Shown: positions 1-8,001, counted from the stretch's first letter. The stretch: 64,000 bases of DNA from Mycobacterium sp. IS-1496 (GCF_001499995.1 NZ_LQIU01000034.1:124001-188000), one strand, 5' to 3'. Translations and numbers: made by a program. Notes: generated from the sequence alone by a model not told the origin.

Positions 1-2
1 GG

Positions 3-269
3 GCGGCGGCGGAGCTGAGGTGGCGGCCGTACGGTATCCGCACCAACGCCGAAGTGAGCGGGCCTTTGCTGCGCAGGCGGTTCCGCCTGTCGGCCGAGGC
101 GATGCAGCCGCTGAAGACCGCGCTCGAACGTGGCGTGCTCAGCATCCGTGGGGTCGACCGCTCGATGCGGGTCGCCTGGACGCTGGCGGATCTGGCCGGA
201 AGGTCTTCACCGACCAAGGACGACGTCGGCGTCGCGCTGAGCTTCCGTCACGTGGAGGGTCTGCGATGA
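3..269 (+). CDS. comM: ComM/YifB-family magnesium chelatase-like ATPase, C-terminal fragment
   Basis: The window opens inside this gene, so only about the last 88 residues are present. They form the helical C-terminal lid region of the ComM (YifB, Mg-chelatase-like AAA+) family, with a run near the end (LSIRGVDRSMRVAWTLADL) typical of the family's C-terminal domain. ComM is known to act as a hexameric helicase promoting branch migration during natural transformation. The stop codon TGA overlaps the dprA start (ATGA), so the two are probably translationally coupled. The pairing with dprA matches Rv2897c-Rv2896c of M. tuberculosis. The ATPase motifs are outside the window, so the assignment rests on the tail and the context. 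Confidence 0.8.
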   Translation, partial: AAAELRWRPYGIRTNAEVSGPLLRRRFRLSAEAMQPLKTALERGVLSIRGVDRSMRVAWTLADLAGRSSPTKDDVGVALSFRHVEGLR

Positions 270-1396
270 GCACCGATGTCGAGCGGGCGTGGGCATATCT
301 GTCGCGGGTCGCCGAACCGCCGTGTCCGGAGCTCACGAACCTGGTGACGAAATACGGGCCGGTCGAGGCGGCCGCGAAGGTGCGCCGCGCAGATGTCGCG
401 GAGCCGCTGAAACGGAAGACCGACGCCCGTCGCGAACTCGACTGTGCGCAGGACGATCTCGACGTGTTGGCGCGCATGGGTGGGCGGCTGGTCACCGCGT
501 TCGATGACGAGTGGCCGCTGCTGAACTTCATGAAATTCGACGGCATCGACCGCAGCAACCGCTCGCAGGGGCATGCGCCGCTGGTGCTGTGGGCGGTCGG
601 CCCCGCCGGTATGGACGAGGTTGCCGACCGGGCAGCGGCGATCGTCGGGACGCGTGCGGCCACCGCCTACGGCGAACACGTGGCGGCGGACCTGGCTGCG
701 GGGCTGGCGATGCGCGGTGTGGCGGTGGTGTCGGGCGGCGCGTTCGGCATCGACGGCGCCGCACACCGGGCGACGCTGGCCGCCGACGGGGTGACCGTCG
801 CCGTGGTCGCGGGCGGCGTGGACGTGCCGTACCCGGCGGGCCACGCCGCGCTGTTGAGCAGGATCCGCACCCACGGGCTGGTGCTCAGCGAATACCCACC
901 GGGCAGCAGGCCGACCCGCAGCCGGTTCCTGACCCGCAACCGACTCGTCGCGGCGTTGTCAGGTGCCACCGTGGTGGTGGAGGCCGGTGCGAGAAGCGGT
1001 GCGGCCAACACCGCGGCGTGGGCCCGGGCGCTCGGTCGCCACGTGTGCGCCGTGCCGGGACCGGTCACCTCGGGTGCGTCGGTGGGGTGTCACCGGTTGC
1101 TCCGCGACGGCGAGGCCAATCTGGTCACCAGGCCCGAGGAGGTCATCGAGCTGGTGGGGCGGATGGGGGAGCTTCCGCCGGTCGAGGTGGGTCCGGAGTC
1201 GCCGCTCGACGCGTGCACCGACACCGAGCGACGGGTCTACGACGCCTTGCCCGGGCGGGGTGCGCGCAGCGCGGACGAGGTGGCGGTCGCCGCGGGCATC
1301 CCCGCCCACCAGGTGGTGGGGCCACTCGCCATGCTGGAGGTGGCAGGCTTGGTGGTCCATGAGGGCGGGCGCTGGAAGATCGCCAGGAGGCGGTAG
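266..1396 (+). CDS. dprA: DNA-processing protein DprA
   Basis: 376-residue DprA (Smf), which loads RecA onto incoming single-stranded DNA during transformation. The Rossmann-like domain begins near residue 125 (AIVGTRAA) and contains the family hallmarks VVSGGAFGIDGAAH, a GGVDVPYP loop, RFLTRNRLVAALS and VVEAGARSGA. An N-terminal helical extension precedes it, and a winged-helix-like domain occupies about the last 65 residues. The ATG at 266 overlaps the upstream stop. The same frame stays open upstream, but that part only shadows comM. Corresponds to Rv2896c. Mycobacteria are not generally known to be naturally transformable, so the in vivo role may be recombination or repair. Confidence 0.95.
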   Translation: MSTDVERAWAYLSRVAEPPCPELTNLVTKYGPVEAAAKVRRADVAEPLKRKTDARRELDCAQDDLDVLARMGGRLVTAFDDEWPLLNFMKFDGIDRSNRSQGHAPLVLWAVGPAGMDEVADRAAAIVGTRAATAYGEHVAADLAAGLAMRGVAVVSGGAFGIDGAAHRATLAADGVTVAVVAGGVDVPYPAGHAALLSRIRTHGLVLSEYPPGSRPTRSRFLTRNRLVAALSGATVVVEAGARSGAANTAAWARALGRHVCAVPGPVTSGASVGCHRLLRDGEANLVTRPEEVIELVGRMGELPPVEVGPESPLDACTDTERRVYDALPGRGARSADEVAVAAGIPAHQVVGPLAMLEVAGLVVHEGGRWKIARRR

Positions 1397-1457
1397 GTCA
1401 CCGCGCGGGCGGGCCCGCTCGTATCGTCGGGGGACAGTCGAGAGTTGGGAGGCAGTT

Positions 1458-2318
1458 GTGGCGGGACGACCGGTGCACAGGTTCGAAGTGGTGCGCACGG
1501 AGCAGCTGGGACCACACATGATCCGGGTGGTGCTCGGTGGCAACGGAACGAAGTCCGGCTTCGACACCTTCACGCCCAACGAGTTCGCCGATGCCTACGT
1601 CAAGCTCGTGATCGTCCCGGACAGCGTCGACGTGGCCGGGCTCCAGATGCCGCTGACCCTGGACAGCTTCAAGGAACTGCCACCGGAGAAGCAGCCGGTG
1701 GTGCGGACCTACACCGTGCGCAAGGCCGACCCGGAGCGCGGCGAGGTCACCATCGACTTCGTCGTCCACGGGGAGCACGGGGTCGCCGGTCCGTGGGCCG
1801 CGTCGGCGCAGCCGGGCCAACCGGCCTACCTCGCTGGCCCGAGCGGCGCCTACAGCCCCGATCCAGCGGCCGACTGGCATCTGCTCGCCGGCGACGAGGC
1901 CGCCCTGCCCGCCATCGGCGCCGTGCTCGAAGCGCTGCCCTCCGATGCCGTCGGCCACGTGTTCGTCGAGGTCGCGGGTCCCGGTGACGAGATTCCGCTG
2001 GCCGCGCCGGAAGGCGTCACGGTCAGCTGGGTCTACCGGGGCGGACGCGCGGATCTGGTCCCCGAGGAGGCCGCCGGCGACAACGCCCCGCTGATCACGG
2101 CGGTCAAGGAGGCGACCTGGCTGCCCGGGCAGGTGCAGGTGTTCATCCACGGTGAGGCCCAGGCCGTCATGCACAATCTGCGGCCCTACATCCGCAAGGA
2201 GCGCGGTGTGGAGGCCAAGTGGGCGTCGTCGATCTCCGGTTACTGGCGGCGCGGCCGTACCGAGGAGACGTTCCGGCAGTGGAAGGCCGAACTGGCCAAG
2301 GCCGAAGCGGCGGACTGA
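1458..2318 (+). CDS. viuB: Siderophore-interacting protein, ViuB-like FAD-binding ferric reductase
   Basis: 286-residue SIP-family protein (ferredoxin-reductase fold). These enzymes release iron from imported ferric siderophores in the cytoplasm by FAD/NAD(P)H-dependent reduction. The N-terminal half carries the FAD-binding barrel, with the RTYTVR motif around residues 86-91 that binds flavin. The C-terminal half carries the SIP NAD(P)H-binding domain (HLLAGDEAALPAIGAVLEALP and the C-terminal SGYWRRGR signature). A GTG start at 1458 follows GGGAGG at a good distance; the upstream in-frame part only shadows dprA. Corresponds to Rv2895c, called viuB in M. tuberculosis. No siderophore biosynthesis genes lie nearby. 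Confidence 0.92.
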   Translation: MAGRPVHRFEVVRTEQLGPHMIRVVLGGNGTKSGFDTFTPNEFADAYVKLVIVPDSVDVAGLQMPLTLDSFKELPPEKQPVVRTYTVRKADPERGEVTIDFVVHGEHGVAGPWAASAQPGQPAYLAGPSGAYSPDPAADWHLLAGDEAALPAIGAVLEALPSDAVGHVFVEVAGPGDEIPLAAPEGVTVSWVYRGGRADLVPEEAAGDNAPLITAVKEATWLPGQVQVFIHGEAQAVMHNLRPYIRKERGVEAKWASSISGYWRRGRTEETFRQWKAELAKAEAAD

Positions 2319-2369
2319 GCCACGCGAGTCTGCGCCCCCGCCGGTGCCGAGGCTGGCACGCTGACGGGC

Positions 2370-3530
2370 ATGGCATTCGGCGACTACCAACTCGAGGTCT
2401 ACCTGCAGGGGCTGTCCGGCATCGTGCCGAACCTGCCGATGACGTTCGCGGACTGGGAGGCCAAGGCCCAATCCGCGATGCCGCCGTCGGTGTACTCCTA
2501 CGTCGCGGGCGGGGCGGGCGACGAACGCACGCAGCGGGTCAACCGCACGGCCTTCGACAACTGGGGTCTCGTGCCCCGGATGTTCCGTGCCACCCGCGAA
2601 CGCGACCTGTCGGTCAACCTCTTCGGATTGTCCTTGCCCTCACCGGTTTTCATGGCCCCCATCGGGGTCATCGGTATCTGCGCGCAGGACGGGCACGGTG
2701 ACCTCGCGACCGCCCGCGCCGCCGCGCGCACCGGGGTGCCGATGGTGGTGTCCACGCTCACCGAGGACCCACTCGAAGACGTCGCCGCCGAGTTCGGGGA
2801 GACGCCGGGCTTCTTCCAGCTCTACACCCCGACCGACCGGGACCTCGCCGCCAGCCTGGTGCAGCGCGCCGAGGCCGCCGGTTACAGGGGGATCATCGTC
2901 ACCCTCGACACCTGGGTGCCCGGGTGGCGGCCCCGCGACCTGTCGACGTCGAACTTCCCCCAGCTCCGCGGGCGCTGCCTGGCCAACTACACCAGCGACC
3001 CGGTGTTCCGCGCGGGCCTCGCCAAGCCACCGGAGGAGGACCCGCAGGGTGCGGTGTTCAAGTGGGTGTCGCTGTTCGGCAATCCGCTGACCTGGGATGA
3101 CCTGCCCTGGCTGCGTTCGCTGACCAAGCTGCCCCTGATCGTCAAGGGCATCTGCCACGCCGACGACGCCCGGCGCGCCAAAGACGAAGGCGTCGACGGC
3201 ATCTACTGCTCCAACCACGGCGGCCGCCAGGCCAACGGCGGCCTGCCCGCGATCGACTGCCTGCCCGGCGTCGTCGAGGCCGCCGACGGGCTGCCGGTGC
3301 TGTTCGACTCCGGCATCCGCAGCGGCTCCGACATCGTCAAGGCGCTGGCCCTGGGCGCCACCGCGGTGGGCATCGGCCGGCCGTACGCCTACGGGTTGGC
3401 GCTCGGCGGCGTCGAGGGTGTCGTCCACGTCCTGCGCTCGCTGCTCGCCGAAGCCGACCTCACCATGGCCGTCGACGGCTATCCGACGCTGGCCGATCTC
3501 ACCCCGGACACGCTGCGGCGCGTCGGCTAG
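2370..3530 (+). CDS. Lactate 2-monooxygenase (FMN-dependent alpha-hydroxy-acid oxidase family)
   Basis: 386-residue FMN TIM-barrel enzyme. The whole sequence strongly resembles the well-studied M. smegmatis lactate 2-monooxygenase, which converts L-lactate and O2 to acetate, CO2 and water. The GDYENEIYGQGL-like start, the YVAGG(A/S)GDE stretch, TLDTW.(P/F)GWRPRD and LPLIVKGI are all recognisable. The active-site His lies in SNHGGRQ (His283), followed by the FMN phosphate-binding DSGIRSG and GIGRPYAYG. A -10-like CACGCT ends 7 nt before the ATG, suggesting a leaderless transcript. The gene sits between viuB and xerC, where M. tuberculosis has nothing as I remember it, so it is an accessory insertion. 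A related L-lactate oxidase or dehydrogenase activity is possible. Confidence 0.9.
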   Translation: MAFGDYQLEVYLQGLSGIVPNLPMTFADWEAKAQSAMPPSVYSYVAGGAGDERTQRVNRTAFDNWGLVPRMFRATRERDLSVNLFGLSLPSPVFMAPIGVIGICAQDGHGDLATARAAARTGVPMVVSTLTEDPLEDVAAEFGETPGFFQLYTPTDRDLAASLVQRAEAAGYRGIIVTLDTWVPGWRPRDLSTSNFPQLRGRCLANYTSDPVFRAGLAKPPEEDPQGAVFKWVSLFGNPLTWDDLPWLRSLTKLPLIVKGICHADDARRAKDEGVDGIYCSNHGGRQANGGLPAIDCLPGVVEAADGLPVLFDSGIRSGSDIVKALALGATAVGIGRPYAYGLALGGVEGVVHVLRSLLAEADLTMAVDGYPTLADLTPDTLRRVG

Positions 3531-3561
3531 ACACCCGTGGCGGCTCTGCCACGGTAGGGGC

Positions 3562-4464
3562 GTGCAGTCCGTCCTCGACGAGTTCGACCAGTACCTCGCG
3601 CTGGAGCGGGGCCGCTCCGAGCACACCCGGCGCGCGTACCTCGGCGACCTGCGCTCCCTGTTGGCGTTCCTCGACGCGCGGACGCCCGGCGCCGACCTCA
3701 CGTCGCTGACCCTGCCGGTGCTGCGCGCCTGGCTCGCCGCGCAGGCCGCCGACGGAACCGCGCGCACCACGCTGGCCCGGCGGACGTCGGCGGTGAAGAC
3801 GTTCACCGCGTGGGCCGTGCGGCGCGGGCTTATGACGGGTGACCCGGCCACCCGGCTGCAGGTGCCGAAGGCGCGTCGGACGTTGCCGGCCGTGCTGCGC
3901 CGCGACCAGGCGCGTGACGCGCTCGATGCCGCGAATCTCGGTGCGCAGCAGGGTGATCCGCTCGCCCTGCGCGACCGGCTGATCGTCGAGATGCTCTACG
4001 CCACCGGGATCCGCGTCAGCGAACTGTGCGGACTGGACATCGACGACGTCGACACCTCGCGGCGGCTGCTGCGCGTACTCGGCAAGGGGGACAAGCAGCG
4101 CACCGTCCCGTTCGGCGAACCGGCCGAGAAGGCACTGCGAGCCTGGCTGACCGGCGGGCGTCCGTCGCTGGCCACACCCGAGTCGGGGCCCGCGCTGCTG
4201 CTCGGCGCGCGCGGGCGGCGCCTCGACCCGCGTCAGGCCCGCACCGTCGTGCACCAGACCGTCGGTGCGGTCGACGGTGCACCCGACATCGGCCCGCACG
4301 GTCTGCGGCACAGCGCCGCCACGCACCTGCTCGAAGGCGGCGCCGACCTGCGGATCGTGCAGGAACTGCTCGGCCATTCGACGCTCGCGACGACCCAGCT
4401 CTACACGCACGTCACCGTCGAGCGGCTGCGCGCCGTGCACGACCAGGCCCACCCTCGCGCGTGA
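3562..4464 (+). CDS. xerC: Tyrosine recombinase XerC
   Basis: 300-residue site-specific recombinase that resolves chromosome dimers at dif together with XerD. An N-terminal SAM-like core-binding domain (about residues 5-90) precedes the catalytic domain. The catalytic residues are visible: Arg151 (TGIRVSELCGL), His246 and Arg249 (HGLRHSAATHLL), His272 (LGHSTLATTQ) and Tyr281 (LYTHV). The length matches the housekeeping enzyme (about 298 residues in M. tuberculosis, Rv2894c) and the synteny is conserved, so this is not a phage integrase. GTG at 3562 is the start that gives the expected N-terminus (VQSVLDEFDQYL). Confidence 0.95.
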   Translation: MQSVLDEFDQYLALERGRSEHTRRAYLGDLRSLLAFLDARTPGADLTSLTLPVLRAWLAAQAADGTARTTLARRTSAVKTFTAWAVRRGLMTGDPATRLQVPKARRTLPAVLRRDQARDALDAANLGAQQGDPLALRDRLIVEMLYATGIRVSELCGLDIDDVDTSRRLLRVLGKGDKQRTVPFGEPAEKALRAWLTGGRPSLATPESGPALLLGARGRRLDPRQARTVVHQTVGAVDGAPDIGPHGLRHSAATHLLEGGADLRIVQELLGHSTLATTQLYTHVTVERLRAVHDQAHPRA

Positions 4465-4475
4465 CGTCGCATGCT

Positions 4476-4508
4476 GCGCTGCGGGTGTCGCGCTGCGGGT
4501 GTTGCGCG
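4476..4508 (+). repeat. Short tandem repeat just after xerC
   Basis: A 14-bp unit, GCGCTGCGGGTGT followed by C or T, occurs twice in tandem and is followed by the partial unit GCGCG. It lies in the 200-bp gap between xerC and the low-GC gene, at the edge of the atypical patch. No function is evident. Confidence 0.6.
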
Positions 4509-4554
4509 AAACAGCATCCCCGCTGCCAAGACGGCGGCGGTTTCAAGGGATCGA

Positions 4555-4586
4555 TGCAACACCCCTCTTGATCGAGGAGTGTTGCA
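4555..4586. repeat. 32-bp palindrome before the low-GC patch
   Basis: Left arm TGCAACACCCCTC and right arm GAGGAGTGTTGCA pair at 12 of 13 positions around the 6-nt loop TTGATC. There is no T-tract, so a rho-independent terminator for xerC is only one option. An operator or the footprint of an excised element is also possible. It sits where the base composition shifts. Confidence 0.65.
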
Positions 4587-4664
4587 ATGGCTAAGCATTG
4601 TTCCAGTCGAAGGAGCCGTAGCTCGTCTAGAGTCACTGTTGCCAGTTCTGCCCCGGGGGTAGCT

Positions 4665-5012
4665 ATGCCGAATACAAAGAGCGCCGACAAGCTCGGTTGT
4701 GCTGCTGCGGCAGCAGCGCTCAGTTGCACTGTCATGCTTTTGTCGGCACCACTAGCCAGCGCCGATGAACTGACCTATGCGGCGCAGGTCCGCAGCACGG
4801 TGCACGAATACATGACCTATGGGCAGTCAGCAACTCTCGGCGACTTGGCTTGCGACACCATCGCCGCCCACGGAGAGTACAACCGTGAGTGGTACTCAGG
4901 CCAAGGGCAGACTTATGCGACGATCTCCCGTGTTCAGTCGGTAATGGGGTTGGAAATGTCGATCCCGGATGTGATCGCGCTTATCGATGCAGCGGACGCC
5001 CACTTGTGCTGA
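4665..5012 (+). CDS. Small secreted protein, DUF732-like
   Basis: 115-residue protein with a Sec signal peptide: a short polar start (MPNTKSADKLG), a hydrophobic core of about 20 residues and a likely cut after LASA at about residue 37. The mature part has two cysteines (LACDTI and the C-terminal AHLC) and a short helical repeat pattern, resembling the small mycobacterial DUF732 secreted proteins. Function unknown. ATG 4665 is chosen because the signal peptide then starts properly; an in-frame ATG at 4587 would add 26 residues before it. Codon use and GC content (mid 50s percent by eye) are clearly lower than in the neighbours, suggesting recent acquisition. It replaces part of the region expected to hold an Rv2893-type gene. 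Confidence 0.7.
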   Translation: MPNTKSADKLGCAAAAAALSCTVMLLSAPLASADELTYAAQVRSTVHEYMTYGQSATLGDLACDTIAAHGEYNREWYSGQGQTYATISRVQSVMGLEMSIPDVIALIDAADAHLC

Positions 5013-5022
5013 TGGCTAGTAG

Positions 5023-5052
5023 TGGCATTACCACCGTGGCGCGGTGATGCCA
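5023..5052. terminator. Hairpin downstream of the secreted-protein gene
   Basis: TGGCATTACCACCG and CGCGGTGATGCCA form an imperfect stem around a 3-nt loop, starting 11 nt after the stop codon. No U-tract follows. Probably a factor-independent terminator of the weak mycobacterial type. Confidence 0.45.
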
Positions 5053-5292
5053 GGCAGTCAATATGCGGTCCGGACAACGAGGTAACCAAGTGGCCCTATG
5101 GCCCGGAACAATACGCTGTCACGTGAGAAGTACTGGTGTTCGCTGGTCGTGACCGTGATCGTCGATGACGACTCTGAGTCGCAGGAATGCCCAGCAGCAC
5201 GAATGGCGACTTGAGCGGTTCGCCGACAGTTCGGGCCCAACGGCCTGAGCAACCGCATCGCGGTCATGCGCGATCCCGCACGCGACCGGTTC
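5053..5292. other. Low-GC non-coding stretch
   Basis: I see no convincing gene here. The open frames have no recognisable domains and the base composition stays lower than in the surrounding core. It joins the secreted-protein gene to the broken oxidoreductase, so it probably came with the DNA that disrupted that gene. Confidence 0.5.
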
Positions 5293-5439
5293 GACCAGGT
5301 GGTCGGCGACGGTGAGCACGTCGAAACCCGCCGACTCCACCGCGCGGGCGAACCGCCGGGTGTCCGACCCGTCGCGGGGCAGTGCGGTGGTGAGCCCGAA
5401 CCGCAGCGGACGCGACCGGTGGGTGGCGCTGGCGATCAT
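5293..5439 (-). pseudogene. Truncated luciferase-like F420-type oxidoreductase (Rv2893-position remnant)
   Basis: The first 49 residues (start at 5439) read as the N-terminus of an F420-dependent luciferase-like (LLM) oxidoreductase: PLRFGLTTALPRDG, RRFARAVESAGFDVLTVADHLV. After ADHLV the family similarity ends, and the frame runs into unrelated low-GC sequence until a stop at 5119. An intact enzyme would need about 280-300 residues. In M. tuberculosis the gene next to xerC on the opposite strand is Rv2893, annotated as an oxidoreductase of this kind, so this looks like a decayed orthologue cut by insertion or deletion. The exact breakpoint is my estimate. Confidence 0.7.
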
Positions 5440-5454
5440 GAACTCGAGTGTCTC

Positions 5455-5507
5455 GCGATTTCGGCGTGATCGGTTGCGCTGAGCGCGCCGAACGACACCG
5501 AAATCGC
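5455..5507 (-). terminator. Long stem-loop after the M23 peptidase gene
   Basis: GCGATTTCGGCGT and ACACCGAAATCGC pair with one mismatch and enclose a smaller GC-rich stem. The right arm ends directly at the peptidase stop codon (reverse strand). It separates that gene from the truncated oxidoreductase remnant and could stop transcription in either direction. Confidence 0.55.
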
Positions 5508-6013
5508 TACGGGCGAAGCGGCAGCAACCGGACCGGCGTCGTCTCCAACAGTCCCAGCGGGTCGACGTACGCCGAGCGCGACGCGGGACCCCACATCGCC
5601 CCCCAGTGCAGGCAGGCGTCGGCGGCGCACCCGGGGTGGCCGCCCAGCGCCTCGCCGAGCACCGTGCCGGCCCGAACGGCCTGTCCCGCCCGCACCGACG
5701 GCCGCACCGGTTCGTAGCTGGTGCGCAGGCCGCCGGGGTGGGCGACCGACACCAGGGGCCGCCCGGCCAGTTCGCCGGCGAAGACCACCGTGCCGGCCTG
5801 CGCCGCGTACACGGACTGCCCGCGCGCGACGGCCAGGTCGACCCCGCGGTGGCCGCGCTGCCAGTTCGGTGTGGGCGCGTCGAACGTCCGCACCACCGCA
5901 GGGCGCGGCCGCAGCGGCCAGTCCAACCTGCCGGCGTCGGCCGCTGCCGGGTCGGCGCGCACCGGGGCCGCCAGCACCGCCGCGACCGTCATCAGCACCG
6001 CCGCCAACCGCAT
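5507..6013 (-). CDS. Secreted M23 (LytM-like) peptidase
   Basis: 168-residue exported protein with a signal peptide of about 20 residues (cut near VRA-DP) and a LytM/peptidase M23 fold that normally cleaves peptidoglycan cross-bridges. The first zinc motif is present (His55, Asp59 in HRGVDLA), as are the QAGTVVFAGELAG strands. The second motif reads CLHWG: His136 is there, but the first His of the usual HxH, the catalytic base, is Cys134. The enzyme may therefore be altered or act as a binding or activator protein. Corresponds in position to Rv2891. Reverse orientation, opposite to rpsB. Confidence 0.85.
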   Translation of the reverse strand: MRLAAVLMTVAAVLAAPVRADPAAADAGRLDWPLRPRPAVVRTFDAPTPNWQRGHRGVDLAVARGQSVYAAQAGTVVFAGELAGRPLVSVAHPGGLRTSYEPVRPSVRAGQAVRAGTVLGEALGGHPGCAADACLHWGAMWGPASRSAYVDPLGLLETTPVRLLPLRP

Positions 6014-6085
6014 CGGACCAGTTCAGACGGTTTCTGCAAGAATCGCCACGGGTTCGCCGCCGCCCTGTGGAGCGGGCCTCCGCTG

Positions 6086-6117
6086 TGGACAAAGCACCTG
6101 TTCCGACGGTGTAAACT
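6086..6117 (+). promoter_or_regulatory. Possible rpsB-tsf promoter
   Basis: TGGACA (6086-6091) and TGTAAA/TAAACT (6110-6117) are plausible -35 and -10 boxes 18-20 nt apart, about 170 nt before rpsB. This is the best candidate in the 276-bp gap between the divergent peptidase and rpsB. The long leader would leave room for S2 autoregulation, but I recognise no specific structure. Confidence 0.35.
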
Positions 6118-6289
6118 CCTACCTGCAGTTCGCTTCGTGCGGGCTGACTTCGCGTGTCTGCACCTCGACCGAAGAGTCGTACCGGATGCCGGCGGTCCCG
6201 TCCCAGACGGGTCCGGCACTCCAGCAGTCACCAGGGCCCAGCGTCACCCGACGCCGGGCGGCAACCGACAACAAGAGGACATGGCCATC

Positions 6290-7156
6290 ATGGCTGTAGT
6301 AACCATGAAGCAGCTGCTCGACAGCGGCACCCACTTCGGGCACCAGACCCGTCGCTGGAATCCCAAGATGAAGCGGTTCATCTTCACCGACCGCAACGGC
6401 ATCTACATCATCGATCTGCAGCAGACGCTGACCTACATCGACAAGGCGTACGAGTTCGTCAAGGAGACCGTCGCGCACGGCGGCTCGATCATGTTCGTCG
6501 GCACCAAGAAGCAGGCGCAGGAGTCCATCGCCGAAGAGGCGACCCGCGTCGGCATGCCCTATGTGAACCAGCGCTGGCTGGGCGGCATGCTCACGAACTT
6601 CTCGACCGTGCACAAGCGTCTGCAGCGCCTCAAGGAACTCGAGGCGATGGAGCAGACCGGTGGCTTCGAGGGTCGCACCAAGAAGGAAATCCTGATGCTG
6701 ACCCGCGAGAAGAACAAGCTCGAGCGCAGCCTCGGTGGTATCCGGGACATGCAGAAGGTGCCCTCGGCCGTCTGGGTCGTCGACACCAACAAGGAGCACC
6801 TCGCGGTCGCCGAGGCCCGCAAGCTGAACATCCCGATCATCGCGATCCTCGACACCAACTGCGATCCCGATGTCGTCGACTACCCGATCCCGGGCAACGA
6901 CGACGCGATCCGTTCCGCTGCGCTGCTCACCAAGGTCGTGGCCTCCGCGGTCGCCGAGGGCCTGCAGGCCCGGGCCGGCGGCGGTAACGGCAACAAGCCG
7001 GAGGCCGGTCAGGATGGGCCGGCCGCCGAGCCGCTTGCCGAGTGGGAGCAGGAACTGCTCGCCGGCGCGACGGCGTCGCCGACCGCGGCGGGTGCCGCAC
7101 CCGGCACGCCCGAGGCGGACATCCAGACCGAACCCACCGCCCCTCAGAACCCCTAG
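6290..7156 (+). CDS. rpsB: 30S ribosomal protein S2
   Basis: 288-residue ribosomal protein S2, a late-assembling small-subunit protein that bridges head and body. It begins MAVVTMKQLLDSGTHFGHQTRRWNPKMKRFIF, the expected mycobacterial N-terminus. S2 signatures include GTKKQAQ, QRWLGGMLTNF and NTNCDPD-type sequence. ATG 6290 is chosen over the in-frame ATG at 6281 because AGAGGA (6274-6279) then has a 10-nt spacing rather than 1. The C-terminal tail of about 40 residues is acidic and Ala/Pro-rich, as in other actinobacteria. Co-transcribed with tsf 11 nt downstream. Confidence 0.98.
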   Translation: MAVVTMKQLLDSGTHFGHQTRRWNPKMKRFIFTDRNGIYIIDLQQTLTYIDKAYEFVKETVAHGGSIMFVGTKKQAQESIAEEATRVGMPYVNQRWLGGMLTNFSTVHKRLQRLKELEAMEQTGGFEGRTKKEILMLTREKNKLERSLGGIRDMQKVPSAVWVVDTNKEHLAVAEARKLNIPIIAILDTNCDPDVVDYPIPGNDDAIRSAALLTKVVASAVAEGLQARAGGGNGNKPEAGQDGPAAEPLAEWEQELLAGATASPTAAGAAPGTPEADIQTEPTAPQNP

Positions 7157-7167
7157 GGAAGGCTTAC

Positions 7168-7983
7168 ATGGCGAACTACACCGCTGCCGACGTCAAGCGG
7201 CTCCGGGAGCTGACCGGCGCCGGCATGCTCGACAGCAAGAACGCGCTGGTCGAGGCCGGCGGCGACTTCGACAAGGCAGTTGAGCTGCTGCGCATCAAGG
7301 GCGCCAAGGACGTCGGCAAGCGCGCCGAGCGCGCGACCGCCGAGGGCCTGGTCGCCGCCAAGGACGGCGCACTGATAGAGCTGAACTCCGAGACCGACTT
7401 CGTCGCCAAGAACGCGGAGTTCCAGTCGGTGGCCGATCAGATCGTCGCCGCGGCGGCCGCCGCCAAGGCCGCCGACATCGACGCCCTCAAGGCCGCCAAG
7501 GTCGGCGACACCACGGTCGAGCAGGTCATCGCCGATCTGAGCGCCAAGATCGGCGAGAAGCTCGAACTGCGCCGCGTGGCCTACTTCGACGGCACCGTGG
7601 AGACCTACCTGCACAAGCGCGCCGCGGATCTGCCGCCGGCCGTGGGCGTGCTCGTGGAGTACGAGGGCGATTCGTCGGAGGCCGCGCACGCGGTCGCCCT
7701 GCAGATCGCCGCGCTCAAGGCCAAGTACCTCACCCGTGAGGACGTGCCCGAGGACGTCGTCGAAAACGAGCGGCGCATCGCCGAGGAGACGGCCCGCAAC
7801 GAGGGCAAGCCCGAGCAGGCGCTGCCGAAGATCGTCGAGGGCCGGGTCACCGGTTACTACAAGGACGTCGTGCTGCTCGATCAGCCGTCGGTGTCCGACA
7901 GCAAGAAGACGGTCAAGGCCCTGCTCGACGAGGCCGGCGTCACCGTCACCCGGTTCGTCCGGTTCGAGGTCGGCCAGGCCTGA
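7168..7983 (+). CDS. tsf: Elongation factor Ts
   Basis: 271-residue EF-Ts, the nucleotide exchange factor that regenerates EF-Tu-GTP. The N-terminal UBA-like domain (YTAADVKRLRELTGAGMLDSKNAL), the TDFVAKN motif that contacts EF-Tu (around residues 80-86) and the two core subdomains are all recognisable. Same length as the M. tuberculosis protein, as I recall it. An AGGGAAGG ribosome-binding site precedes the ATG. The rpsB-tsf operon ends in a strong terminator 18 nt after the stop. Confidence 0.98.
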   Translation: MANYTAADVKRLRELTGAGMLDSKNALVEAGGDFDKAVELLRIKGAKDVGKRAERATAEGLVAAKDGALIELNSETDFVAKNAEFQSVADQIVAAAAAAKAADIDALKAAKVGDTTVEQVIADLSAKIGEKLELRRVAYFDGTVETYLHKRAADLPPAVGVLVEYEGDSSEAAHAVALQIAALKAKYLTREDVPEDVVENERRIAEETARNEGKPEQALPKIVEGRVTGYYKDVVLLDQPSVSDSKKTVKALLDEAGVTVTRFVRFEVGQA

Positions 7984-8001
7984 CGCGCGACCAGTCGTAA
8001 G

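Noticed and set aside
2640..3851. Long reverse-strand open frame over the lactate monooxygenase and xerC genes
   Set aside because: The protein has low-complexity composition typical of a high-GC shadow frame, no domain, and the forward genes are certain.
3562..4464. xerC as integrase of a genomic island
   Set aside because: Length, motifs and conserved synteny with Rv2894c mark it as the housekeeping dimer-resolution recombinase.
5119..5292. C-terminal half of the 106-codon reverse frame as part of a real oxidoreductase
   Set aside because: After ADHLV the sequence no longer resembles the LLM family and composition changes, so only the first part is kept as a remnant.
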